Of a stretch of 64,000 nt of DNA, positions 51,650-59,517 are shown piece after piece. A model generated the notes under the pieces. It searched no databases. It saw only the letters and a list, made by a program, of their open reading frames with translations, and was not told where the DNA came from. Position numbers and translations under genes: made by a program. Within the stretch, counting starts at the first letter, position 1. Each line of letters begins with the position of its first letter. This DNA comes from Actinospica sp035552695 (GTDB lineage Bacteria; Actinomycetota; Actinomycetes; Streptomycetales; Catenulisporaceae), in assembly GCF_035552695.1 (NCBI RefSeq), contig NZ_DASZKT010000093.1:82059-146058 (forward strand), in the 5' to 3' direction.

Positions 51650-52696
51650 ATGAGCGGAAGTAGCGTGCGACTCGGACTCATCGGCTGTGGGAGGATCGCG
51701 CAGGTCGCGCATCTGCCCGCCTTGGAGAAGGCGGACGGGATCGAACCCGTCGTCGTGTGTGATCAGAGCGAGGACGTGGTGCGGGCCCTGGCCGCGCGCT
51801 ACGGAATCGCCTCGTACGTCACCGATGCGGCGGACGTCCTCAAGAACGATCAGGTGGATGCCGTACTCATCGCCGTACCCGACCGCTTCCACTACTCCGT
51901 GACCGAAGCGGCGTTGCTGGCCGGGAAGCATGTCCTGGTCGAGAAGCCGCTCACCTCGACCGTCGACGAGGCGCGGAAGCTCGTCGAACTGCGGGCACAG
52001 ACAGGGCTCACGCTTCAGGTCGGCGCGACGAAGCGGCACGATCCGGGACTTTCGTTTGCGCGCGATTTCATCGCATCGGGACAGCTCGGCGAGGCTCGGT
52101 CCTTCAACGCCTGGTATCGCATCGGATCGATTCGGCCCGGGGTCGAGGCGACGCTGTTCCCACGCACGTTCGTCGACGAGCAGGTTCGCGGCACCGAGGC
52201 GGGCTTCAAGGCCGATCGTCGGAGGTATCTGCTCGCCACGCATGGCGCGCACATCTTCGACACGCTGCGCTTCCTGCTCGGCGACGTGCACTCGGTGCTG
52301 GCTGTTCACCGCGAGTTCGGCCGCGACCAGGCGTGGAGCGTGCTGGTCACGCTCAACTCCGGCGCGGTCGGCACGATCGGTGTTGCGGTGGACGTGCCGG
52401 GCGACGGCGCCGAGGGTATCGAGATCTTCGGCTCCGAGGGGCAGCTCCGCGTCGACACGCACTTCCCGTTCTTCCGGCGCGCCTCAGATGTGCGGGCGTA
52501 CTCGGCACGAGAGAGCGCTCTCACGGTTCCGGTGTTCGCCGATACGGACCCGTATGAGCGGCAGGTCGAGGCGTTCGCGCGAGCGGTGCGCGGTGCGCAG
52601 CCTGCCAATCCGAACGTGGTGGACGGGCTGGAGGCGGTTCGGCTGATCGAGGCGGTGGCGAAATCCGCGGCGAGCGGCACGGCGGTGGAGCTGTGA
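51650..52696 (+). CDS. Gfo/Idh/MocA-family oxidoreductase (second copy)
   Basis: NAD(P)-dependent oxidoreductase of 348 residues. Rossmann motif LGLIGCGRIAQVAHLPAL (canonical GxGxxA), catalytic motif VLVEKPLTSTVDEARKL, and the C-terminal domain motif YLLATHGAHIFDTLRFLLGDV with the likely catalytic histidine. The sequence is quite different from the first Gfo/Idh protein of the cluster, so the two probably act on different positions or intermediates. Contains a perfect GAGAGCGCTCTC at 52511-52522. Its stop overlaps the GTG of the isomerase gene. ATG at 51650 is chosen over 51638 because the Rossmann strand begins soon after. Confidence 0.92.
   Translation: MSGSSVRLGLIGCGRIAQVAHLPALEKADGIEPVVVCDQSEDVVRALAARYGIASYVTDAADVLKNDQVDAVLIAVPDRFHYSVTEAALLAGKHVLVEKPLTSTVDEARKLVELRAQTGLTLQVGATKRHDPGLSFARDFIASGQLGEARSFNAWYRIGSIRPGVEATLFPRTFVDEQVRGTEAGFKADRRRYLLATHGAHIFDTLRFLLGDVHSVLAVHREFGRDQAWSVLVTLNSGAVGTIGVAVDVPGDGAEGIEIFGSEGQLRVDTHFPFFRRASDVRAYSARESALTVPVFADTDPYERQVEAFARAVRGAQPANPNVVDGLEAVRLIEAVAKSAASGTAVEL
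52511..52522. repeat. GAGAGCGCTCTC palindrome inside the second Gfo/Idh gene
   Basis: Perfect 12-bp copy, read as Glu288-Ser-Ala-Leu. A near copy, GAGACCGCTCTC (11 of 12), lies at 52695-52706 over the start of the following gene. Confidence 0.8.
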
Positions 52697-53574
52697 GACC
52701 GCTCTCTCGGCGTCTCGGGATCTTCGCCAAGACGTTCCGGCGTGCGACGGCCGCCGAGGTCGCTGCCGAGGTGCAGCGCGCCGGATACACGGTCGCGCAC
52801 TGGAACTTCGCCGCGATCGGCCTGCCGACGCTCGCCGACGGCCTTCCCGACGCGGCTTTCGCCGAGGTGCGCGCCGCGTTCGACGCAGCGGGTCTCGCGA
52901 TTCCGAGCGCGTCGGCGACGTACAACGCGATCGGCCCGGACACCGAGCGGCGCGCGGCCGAGACACGACAGGCGGCCGAGCTCATCCGTCGTACGCGGCT
53001 GCTCGGAGCCGAGGCCGTCACCCTGTGCACCGGTACGCGCGACCCGAACGACATGTGGCATGCGCACCCTGACAACGCATCGGCCGCTGCGTGGCGCGAC
53101 CTGCGTGCGACGCTCGACGTGTTGCTGGACGCGGCGTCGGAAGGGGGCGTCGTGCTCGGGATCGAACCGGAGCCCGGCAACGTCGTGCGCGACGCGGCCG
53201 CTGCTGCCCGGTTGCTGGACGAGCTCGGCGATGACGCACCGATCGGGATCGTGTTCGATCCCGCCAACCTGCTCACGCCGCAGGCGATCGAATTTCAAGG
53301 GGAGATTCTGACGGAGGCCGTCGAACTCCTCGGCCCCAGGATCGTCAGCGTTCAGGCAAAGGACTTCGGCCTGATGGACTATCACCTCGTCTTTCGCCTC
53401 CTCGAGCGGGTGCCGCCGGTACCGTTGATCGTCCAGGACGTGGCGGAGGGCGACGCCGACCGCGTGCGCCGGGACCTGCTGCGTTGGCACAAAGATGTCG
53501 ACGTCGAAGTTGAAATCGAAGTCGACGCCGAAGTCGAAGTCGAAGTCGAAGTCGAAGGCGAAGGTGCGCGATGA
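52693..53574 (+). CDS. Sugar-phosphate isomerase/epimerase-like TIM-barrel protein
   Basis: AP-endonuclease-2-fold protein of 293 residues. LGIFAKTFRR opens the first strand. Metal-binding residues are suggested by the glutamate in GVVLGIEPEPGNV near residue 155, the aspartate in GIVFDPANLL near 188, and AKDFGLMDYH near 222. Members isomerise or epimerise sugars, and some cleave 3-keto-glycosides by beta-elimination. The C-terminal 28 residues are an unusual Val-Glu repeat (EVEIEVDAEVEVEVEVEGEG) encoded by a hexanucleotide array. GTG at 52693 overlaps the previous stop; ATGA overlap with the DeoR gene. Confidence 0.87.
   Translation: MRPLSRRLGIFAKTFRRATAAEVAAEVQRAGYTVAHWNFAAIGLPTLADGLPDAAFAEVRAAFDAAGLAIPSASATYNAIGPDTERRAAETRQAAELIRRTRLLGAEAVTLCTGTRDPNDMWHAHPDNASAAAWRDLRATLDVLLDAASEGGVVLGIEPEPGNVVRDAAAAARLLDELGDDAPIGIVFDPANLLTPQAIEFQGEILTEAVELLGPRIVSVQAKDFGLMDYHLVFRLLERVPPVPLIVQDVAEGDADRVRRDLLRWHKDVDVEVEIEVDAEVEVEVEVEGEGAR
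53497..53562 (+). repeat. Hexanucleotide GTCGAA tandem array at the end of the isomerase gene
   Basis: Eleven consecutive 6-bp units from GTCGAC to GGCGAA, four of them identical GTCGAA in a row, encode alternating Val/Glu residues. The array ends nine bases before the start of the DeoR gene. Changes in unit number would keep the frame and only alter tail length. Confidence 0.9.
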
Positions 53575-54368
53575 ATGGCTCTTTGGGCAGCGGCGATCCG
53601 ATCTTCGCCGAGGAACGCCGGCAGCGGATCCTCGCGATGGTCGGCGCGCAGGGCCGCGTCCGCATCGCCGAACTCGTCGCGGTCCTCGGCGTGTCCGAGC
53701 CGACCATCCGCAAGGACCTCAGCCTGCTGGAACTCGGAAAGCAGTTGCGGCGCACGCACGGCGGCGCCATCGCGCTACGACCCCAGTTCGAGCCGACGAT
53801 CGACGATCGCAGCATGCTGCATGCCGAGGCGAAGGACCTGATCGCCCGGGCGTGCGCCGCGGAGATCGCGCCTGGCGACTCGGTGTTCCTCGACAGCGGG
53901 ACGACCGTGCAGCGAATCGCGCACCTGCTCGACCAGGAGCATGTAAATGTTCTGACCAACTCGCTCGGCGTCGCCGCCGCGCTCGCCGACAAGCCGCCGT
54001 CGATCCGGCACACGCTGCTCGGCGGAACGGTCCACTCCCTCGGCGGCACCGTCGTCGGCCCCATCGCCCTCGAGACGCTGTCCCGCTTCACCGTGAACCT
54101 GGCCTTCATCTCCTCGAGCGGGCTGACCGAGAGCGGCATCTCCGTCGCCGAGGTCGCCGAGACGCAGGTCAAGCAGGCCGTCATCGACCGCGCCCGGAAG
54201 GTCGTCGTCCCGATCGACAGCAGCAAGTTCGGCGTCACCGACTTCATCACCGTCTGCGGCCTCGACCGCGTCGACCTCGTCGTCACCGAGGACGCGAGCG
54301 AGGAGATCCGCGAGTTGTGCGCGGACAACGGGGTGGAACTGAAGGTCGTCGGCGCCGGCCGGTCCTGA
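53571..54368 (+). CDS. DeoR-family transcriptional regulator
   Basis: Repressor of 265 residues. The N-terminal helix-turn-helix (EERRQRILAMVGAQGRVRIAELVAVLGVSEPTIRKDLSLLE, about residues 12-52) is followed by the DeoR signature RRTHGGAI and the sugar-phosphate-binding DeoRC domain with VFLDSGTTVQRIAHLL, LTNSLGVAAAL, FISSSGLTESGISVAE and PIDSSKFGVTDFITVC. Such proteins sense a phosphorylated sugar, which fits a pathway starting with the BadF-type kinase. It is the last gene of the catabolic run and overlaps the isomerase gene. The N-terminal GSGDPIF is variable; ATG at 53571 is the only good start. Confidence 0.92.
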   Translation: MNGSLGSGDPIFAEERRQRILAMVGAQGRVRIAELVAVLGVSEPTIRKDLSLLELGKQLRRTHGGAIALRPQFEPTIDDRSMLHAEAKDLIARACAAEIAPGDSVFLDSGTTVQRIAHLLDQEHVNVLTNSLGVAAALADKPPSIRHTLLGGTVHSLGGTVVGPIALETLSRFTVNLAFISSSGLTESGISVAEVAETQVKQAVIDRARKVVVPIDSSKFGVTDFITVCGLDRVDLVVTEDASEEIRELCADNGVELKVVGAGRS

Positions 54369-54438
54369 CTGGCAGATCCCGGAAAAGTTCGAAATACTGT
54401 TCGAGGCGGCCGCCGGTTGCGGCGACTCCGTCGGCGGT

Positions 54439-54456
54439 CCTTACGGACGTCTTACG
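54439..54456 (+). promoter_or_regulatory. CTTACGG direct repeat upstream of egtA
   Basis: CTTACGG at 54439-54445 and again at 54450-54456 gives an exact 11-bp period, the spacing used by OmpR/PhoB-type response regulators, 103 bases before egtA. The 190-base gap between the DeoR gene and egtA is otherwise without clear structure; GGTTAGGGT near 54480 could be a weak -10. Confidence 0.35.
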
Positions 54457-54558
54457 GGCATGGCCGACACCGCCGAGGGCGGTTAGGGTGCCTTCTAGGG
54501 CGAAAAACCCAACGAGGTGCGCGGGTCCAGAGCGCACCGTGTGGGAGGTGTGGGCGGT

Positions 54559-55824
54559 ATGGAAGAGGGGCTGACGACGCTCGACGCGGACGCTCACGTC
54601 CGCGGCGTGTGTTTCAAGACGGGGCCACCCGCCCTGGTCGGAGTGGAACTCGAATGGCTGGTGCACGATCTGGTCGACCCGCGGCGCGCGGTCTCGCCCG
54701 CCAGGGTCGATCGCGCGTTGGAAGGCTTGGACGCACCCCCCGCTTTCCCCGGCGGCAGCACCTTCAGCCGTGAGCCAGGTGGCCAGGTGGAGCTCAGCTC
54801 CCGGCCGGGCCCGCTCACCGCTTGCCTTGCCGACGTCGCTGCCGACACCGAGGTGCTGCGCGCGGCACTCGCGGCGCACGGCCTGGCCCTCGGCGGCTGG
54901 GGACTCGAACCCTTCCTGATCCGCGACAGGATTCTGGATCTGCCGCGCTATCAGGCGATGGAGGCTCACTTCGACCGCGGCGGTCCGTGGGGCCGCCGGA
55001 TGATGCGATGTACGGCCGGGCTGCAGATCAACCTGGACGCGGGGGAGGAGGGGGCGGGGGCGATCACCGGGTGGCGCCGACGCTGGGAGTTGGCGCACCG
55101 GCTCGGGCCGGTCCTGGTCGCGGCATTCGCCAACTCCCCGATCTGGCGCGGTAGACCCACCGGCTGGCGCTCCGGCCGCCAAGCGGTGTGGTGGCGCATG
55201 GATCCGAGCCGTACCCGGCCGCCCGCACACGGCGCCGACCCGCGCGCGGCGTGGGCGGATTACGCGCTGGACGCCGCAGTGCTCTGCATCCGCAGTGATG
55301 AACCGCAGAGCTGGAACGCACCCGCTGGGCTGACCTTCCGCGGCTGGCTCGACGGAGCCGTGCCGGGACTGCGCCCACCGACCATCGAAGACCTCGACTA
55401 TCACCTGACCACGCTGTTCCCGCCCATCCGTCCGCGCGGCTGGCTGGAACTGCGGATGATCGACGCGCAGCACGGCGACGAATGGGTCGTTGCGGCCGCC
55501 GTGTCAGCGGCCTTGTTCGACGACCCGGCCGCGGCGGAGGCGGCGTGGGCGGCGACCGAGCCGCTGTGCGAAGGCGCCGCCCTGCCGAGCGCGCACACGT
55601 GGATGCGCGCGGCCCGGTTCGGCATGTCAGCCCCCGAATTCGGCAAGCCGGCCATGGCGTGCTTCGCCGCCGCCGAGCAGGCGCTCTCCGGCAGTTCGGA
55701 GCCGCTCCGCAACGCCGTATCAGCATTCATCGAACGCTATGTCGCGCGGGGCCGCTGCCCGGCCGACGACCGACTCGACGCGCTGCCCAGCGCTCCACGG
55801 GAACTCCAGGAGGCCTGGCGATGA
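54559..55824 (+). CDS. egtA: Glutamate-cysteine ligase EgtA
   Basis: ATP-dependent ligase of 421 residues making gamma-glutamylcysteine, the sulfur donor for ergothioneine synthesis. GVELEWLVHD near residue 27 holds the metal-binding glutamates, GGSTFSREPGGQVELSSRPGP near 65 and MMRCTAGLQINLDAGEE near 148 are conserved in actinomycete EgtA, and YHLTTLFPPIRPRGWLELRMIDAQ near 277 is the C-terminal core. ATG at 54559 has GGAGG ten bases upstream. First of four overlapping or adjacent egt genes. Confidence 0.93.
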   Translation: MEEGLTTLDADAHVRGVCFKTGPPALVGVELEWLVHDLVDPRRAVSPARVDRALEGLDAPPAFPGGSTFSREPGGQVELSSRPGPLTACLADVAADTEVLRAALAAHGLALGGWGLEPFLIRDRILDLPRYQAMEAHFDRGGPWGRRMMRCTAGLQINLDAGEEGAGAITGWRRRWELAHRLGPVLVAAFANSPIWRGRPTGWRSGRQAVWWRMDPSRTRPPAHGADPRAAWADYALDAAVLCIRSDEPQSWNAPAGLTFRGWLDGAVPGLRPPTIEDLDYHLTTLFPPIRPRGWLELRMIDAQHGDEWVVAAAVSAALFDDPAAAEAAWAATEPLCEGAALPSAHTWMRAARFGMSAPEFGKPAMACFAAAEQALSGSSEPLRNAVSAFIERYVARGRCPADDRLDALPSAPRELQEAWR

Positions 55825-57164
55825 CCGCCGCCGATCTCGACCGCGCCCTCGGCGCACTCGACACCGCCCGCCTGCGCACGCTCGCGCTCACCGACTGCGT
55901 GGACGAGGCCGATCTCACCACCCAGCACTCCCCGCTGATGTCGCCGCTGGTCTGGGACCTCGCGCACATCGGCAACCAGGAGGACATCTGGCTCGTGCGC
56001 GCGGCCGCGGGCCGGCCCGGCGTGCGCCCCGACCTGGATGGCATCTACGACGCCTTCCAGCACCCGCGGTCCTCCCGGCCCGAACTGCCGCTGCTGCGCC
56101 CCGACCAGGCCCGGCGCTATATCGCCGAGGTGCGCGACCAGGCGCTGCAGCTGCTCGGGGACGTCCCGGCCGAGTCGGACGACCCGCTGCTCGCGGACCG
56201 CTTCGTGCTCGGCATGATCGCGCAGCACGAGCAGCAGCATGACGAGACGATGCTGGCCACGCACCAACTGCGTCAGGGTACTGCCGTGCTCCGGGCGCCC
56301 GCCCCGCCGGCCGCGCCCGCCGACGCGGCCCGGCTGCCGCGCGAGGTGCTGATCCCCGGCGGCCCGTTCACCATGGGTACGAGCACTGATCCGTGGGCCC
56401 TGGACAACGAGCGTCCGGCGCACCCGGTCGAGGTGTCAGCGTTCTACCTCGATACGACGCCGGTCACGAACGAGGCGTACCAGGCGTTCATCGCGGCCGG
56501 CGGTTACGAGGATCCGCGCTGGTGGACGGAGACCGGCTGGGCGCACCGCTGCCACGCGGACATCGAGGCGCCGCTGTTCTGGACGCGCGACGGCGCCGGC
56601 TCCGGCGGCGGCTGGCTGCGTCGCCGGTTCGGGGTCGTCGAGCCGGTGCCGCCGCAGGAACCGGTCGTGCACGTGAGCTGGTATGAGGCCGACGCGTACG
56701 CGCGCTGGGCCGGACGCCGGCTGCCGACCGAGGCCGAATGGGAGAAGGCCGCGCGGCACGACCCGTCCGCCGACCGCTCGCGCCGCTACCCGTGGGGCGA
56801 CGCCGACCCGGGCCCCGAGCACGCCAACCTCGCCCAGCGGCACCTGCAGCCCGCACCCGCCGGCGCGTACCCCGAGGGCCGGTCGGCGTACGGGGTGCGG
56901 CAGCTGATCGGGGACGTGTGGGAGTGGACCAGCAGCGATTTCGAGCCGTACCCCGGCTTCGTCGCGTTCCCCTATAAGGAGTATTCGGAGGTCTTCTTCG
57001 GCCCCGACTACAAGGTGCTGCGCGGCGGCGCGTTCAGCGTGGACCCGGTCGTGTGCCGCGGCACGTTCCGCAACTGGGACTTGCCGATCCGCCGGCAGAT
57101 CTTCAGCGGCTTCCGCACGGCGAGGGACGCGGGCGCGGAGGTACGGCGCGGCGAGGGCGTCTGA
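55821..57164 (+). CDS. egtB: Hercynine oxygenase EgtB
   Basis: Non-heme iron sulfoxide synthase of 447 residues that couples gamma-glutamylcysteine to hercynine with oxygen. The N-terminal DinB-like domain supplies the three-histidine iron site: LVWDLAHIGNQED near residue 48 and IAQHEQQHDETML near 134. The C-terminal formylglycine-generating-enzyme-like domain is seen in LIPGGPFTMGTS, AYQAFIAAGGY, PVVHVSWYEADAYARWAGRRLPTEAEWEKAAR and GDVWEWTSSDFEPYPGF. Starts on the ATGA overlap with egtA and ends overlapping egtC. Confidence 0.95.
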   Translation: MTAADLDRALGALDTARLRTLALTDCVDEADLTTQHSPLMSPLVWDLAHIGNQEDIWLVRAAAGRPGVRPDLDGIYDAFQHPRSSRPELPLLRPDQARRYIAEVRDQALQLLGDVPAESDDPLLADRFVLGMIAQHEQQHDETMLATHQLRQGTAVLRAPAPPAAPADAARLPREVLIPGGPFTMGTSTDPWALDNERPAHPVEVSAFYLDTTPVTNEAYQAFIAAGGYEDPRWWTETGWAHRCHADIEAPLFWTRDGAGSGGGWLRRRFGVVEPVPPQEPVVHVSWYEADAYARWAGRRLPTEAEWEKAARHDPSADRSRRYPWGDADPGPEHANLAQRHLQPAPAGAYPEGRSAYGVRQLIGDVWEWTSSDFEPYPGFVAFPYKEYSEVFFGPDYKVLRGGAFSVDPVVCRGTFRNWDLPIRRQIFSGFRTARDAGAEVRRGEGV

Positions 57165-57955
57165 TGTGCCGTCACCTCGCGTACCTCGGACCGCCGGTCA
57201 GCCTCGCGCAGCTCGTGACGGCCCCCGCGCACGCGCTGTACGAGCAGTCGTGGGCGCCGCGCCTGCAGAAGCACGGCGTGGTCAACGCGGACGGATTCGG
57301 CATCGGCTGGTATCCGACCGGCTCGGCTGGGGAGGCGGAGGACGGCGAGGAGCCCGCGCGCTACCGCCGCAACGTCCCCATCTGGACCGACCCGAACCTG
57401 CCCGAGTTGGCGCACGCGATCCGCAGCCACGCCGTCGTCGCCGCCGTCCGCTCGGCCACCGCCGGAACCAGCAACGAAGAATCCGCCGCCGCCCCCTTTC
57501 GCGACGGCCGCTACCTGTTCAGCCACAACGGCGCCATCCCCGACTGGACCAATCTTCCTACTGATCTCCCGACCGATCTCACCCCCGCCGAGCTGCTCTC
57601 ACTGCAGGCCCGCAGCGACTCGGCGCTCCTGTGGCTGCTGATCTATCGTGAACTGCGCCGAGGCGTCGCCCCCGAGGACGCGCTCGCCACGGTCGTTCGA
57701 CACGTCGCCGACGCGCGCCCGACTGCCCGGCTGAACCTGCTGCTGACCGACGGCGAGACCATCTTCGCCACGCGTTTCGGCGACACGCTCTGGTACCGCA
57801 ACGACCCCGCGTCCGTCCTGGTCGCCTCCGAACCCGACGACGAGTTCGCCGGGGAATGGCGCGAGGTCCCCGACCGCACGCTCCTGCTGGCCAACCAGGC
57901 CGGCATCGTCCGAACAACAACGCTGCACGTGTCCTACGCCGCCGCGGAGAAGTGA
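57164..57955 (+). CDS. egtC: Gamma-glutamyl-hercynylcysteine sulfoxide hydrolase EgtC
   Basis: N-terminal-nucleophile glutamine amidotransferase-like hydrolase of 263 residues that removes the glutamyl group after the EgtB step. The protein begins MCRHLAYLGPP so that Cys2 becomes the catalytic nucleophile once methionine is removed. VNADGFGIGWY, ATAGTSNEESAAAPF and FSHNGAIPDW are family motifs. ATG overlaps the egtB stop (TGATG). Confidence 0.95.
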   Translation: MCRHLAYLGPPVSLAQLVTAPAHALYEQSWAPRLQKHGVVNADGFGIGWYPTGSAGEAEDGEEPARYRRNVPIWTDPNLPELAHAIRSHAVVAAVRSATAGTSNEESAAAPFRDGRYLFSHNGAIPDWTNLPTDLPTDLTPAELLSLQARSDSALLWLLIYRELRRGVAPEDALATVVRHVADARPTARLNLLLTDGETIFATRFGDTLWYRNDPASVLVASEPDDEFAGEWREVPDRTLLLANQAGIVRTTTLHVSYAAAEK

Positions 57956-57965
57956 GGAAGAAATC

Positions 57966-58958
57966 GTGACCGGCTCCAACCCCACTCAATTCACGCTCGA
58001 CCACCGGCTTCCGCCCGACCACCACCAGGCCAGCCTGCGCGCCGACGTGACCAGCGGGCTTGCCGCCCCACCGCGCACGCTGTCCCCCAAATGGTTCTAC
58101 GACGAGCGCGGCAGTGAGCTGTTCGAGCAGATCACCGCGTTGCCCGAGTACTACCTCACCCGTGCGGAGTACGAGATCCTCACCAGCCACGCCGAGGAGA
58201 TCGCGGACGCGTGCGGCGCGCGCACGCTCGTCGAGCTCGGCTCCGGCTCGTCCCGCAAGACCCGGCTGCTGCTCGACGCGCTGCTCGGCGCCGGGACGCT
58301 GGAGCGCTACGTGCCGGTCGACGTCAGCAGCAGCGCGCTCGTCGCCGCGGGCGAGGCGCTGATCGTCGAGTACCCGAAGCTGCGCGTCGCGGCGACCGTC
58401 ACGGACTTCGAGGACGACCTCGTGCTCTCCGACGACGACCCGGATCCGCGGATGCTCGCGTTCCTCGGCAGCACGCTCGGCAACTTCGATCCCGGCCAGC
58501 GCCGCAAGCTCTACGCCGAGTTCCGCGAGGCGCTGCGCCCGGACGACTCGCTGCTGCTCGGTGCGGACCTGGTCAAGGACGAGGCGGTGCTGGTGCCCGC
58601 GTACAACGACAGCCTCGGCATCACCGCCGCGTTCAACAAGAACGTGCTGTCGGTCATCAACCGCGAGCTGAACGCCGACTTCCACATCGCAGAGTTCGAT
58701 CACCATGCCGATTGGAACGCGGCGGAGGAGCGCATCGAGATGTACCTGCGCTCGCAGGTGCAGCAGACCGTGAAGATCCGCGGGCTGGACCTCGTCGTCG
58801 ACCTCGCCGCCGGGGAGGACGTGCGTACCGAGCTGTCCTGCAAGTTCCGTCGCACGAGCCTGACGGAGGAGCTCGCCGCCGGGGGATTCGAAGTGAGCCG
58901 CTGGTGGACCGACCGGGCCGACCGCTTCGCGGTCCTGCTGGCGCGGCCCGTCTCGTAG
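57966..58958 (+). CDS. egtD: Histidine N-alpha-methyltransferase EgtD
   Basis: SAM-dependent methyltransferase of 330 residues that trimethylates histidine to hercynine, the first committed step. LSPKWFYDERGSELFEQITALPEYYLTRAEYEIL near residue 40, the SAM motif LVELGSGSSRKTRLLLDAL near 86, FLGSTLGNFDPGQRRKL near 160, and LGITAAFNKNVLSVINREL near 215 are diagnostic. GTG at 57966, 10 bases after egtC. The gene for the last enzyme, EgtE (a PLP-dependent lyase), does not follow. Confidence 0.95.
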   Translation: MTGSNPTQFTLDHRLPPDHHQASLRADVTSGLAAPPRTLSPKWFYDERGSELFEQITALPEYYLTRAEYEILTSHAEEIADACGARTLVELGSGSSRKTRLLLDALLGAGTLERYVPVDVSSSALVAAGEALIVEYPKLRVAATVTDFEDDLVLSDDDPDPRMLAFLGSTLGNFDPGQRRKLYAEFREALRPDDSLLLGADLVKDEAVLVPAYNDSLGITAAFNKNVLSVINRELNADFHIAEFDHHADWNAAEERIEMYLRSQVQQTVKIRGLDLVVDLAAGEDVRTELSCKFRRTSLTEELAAGGFEVSRWWTDRADRFAVLLARPVS

Positions 58959-59034
58959 CGCCTCCTTGCAGCGCCTCATAACCCCGGAAGGATCTTCAAG
59001 AAATCTCAGGGAGATACGTCACGATAGCGGCACC

Positions 59035-59517
59035 ATGACTCGCTCCGCCGCCTCGCCGTCCCCGCTGCGACGACGGCTGCAACTCGTGCTCGCCGGGCTG
59101 TGGCTGCTCGACGGACTGCTCAAGTTGCAGCCGTACATGTTCACCAGGGACTTCGCGCCGATGACCCTCGGCGAAGCCGGGGATGGCGCCCCGCTCTGGC
59201 TGGTCGACCCGCTCGACTGGGCCAAGCGCATCGTCTCGGACCATCCGGTCGGCACGATGGTCCTGTTCGCGCTGGTCGAGATCGGCATCGGCCTGGCCAT
59301 CGTCCTAGCCATCGTCCTCGCGGCGCTGATCTGGGTCTTCGCCGAGGGCTTCGGCATGCCGTTCCAGGGCATGGGCACCGATCCCGACACCGGGCCCCTG
59401 CTCGCCGCCATCGCCGTCGCGTTCTGGCCGGTCAACCCCGCGCCGTCCGCGAGGGCCGCCGGTTCCGCCACGTCCGCCGCGCTCGTCGCCGTCTCCACGG
59501 CAGGGGCCGCCGCGTGA
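59035..59517 (+). CDS. Small membrane protein paired with DUF5134 protein
   Basis: Protein of 160 residues with about four hydrophobic stretches, beginning LQLVLAGLWLLDGLLKLQPYMF, a pattern recalling DoxX-like proteins, then MTLGEAGDGAPLWLVDPLDW and VGTMVLFALVEIGIGLAIVLAIVLAALIWVFAEGFG. No enzyme motif. ATG at 59035 is chosen although the frame opens earlier, since the hydrophobic core follows it. The GTG of the DUF5134 gene overlaps its stop, so the two are coupled. Function unknown. Confidence 0.75.
   Translation: MTRSAASPSPLRRRLQLVLAGLWLLDGLLKLQPYMFTRDFAPMTLGEAGDGAPLWLVDPLDWAKRIVSDHPVGTMVLFALVEIGIGLAIVLAIVLAALIWVFAEGFGMPFQGMGTDPDTGPLLAAIAVAFWPVNPAPSARAAGSATSAALVAVSTAGAAA

Noticed and set aside
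53497..53562. CRISPR or integrated-repeat interpretation of the 6-bp array
   Set aside because: Units are contiguous with no spacers, in frame with a gene, and lie inside its coding region.
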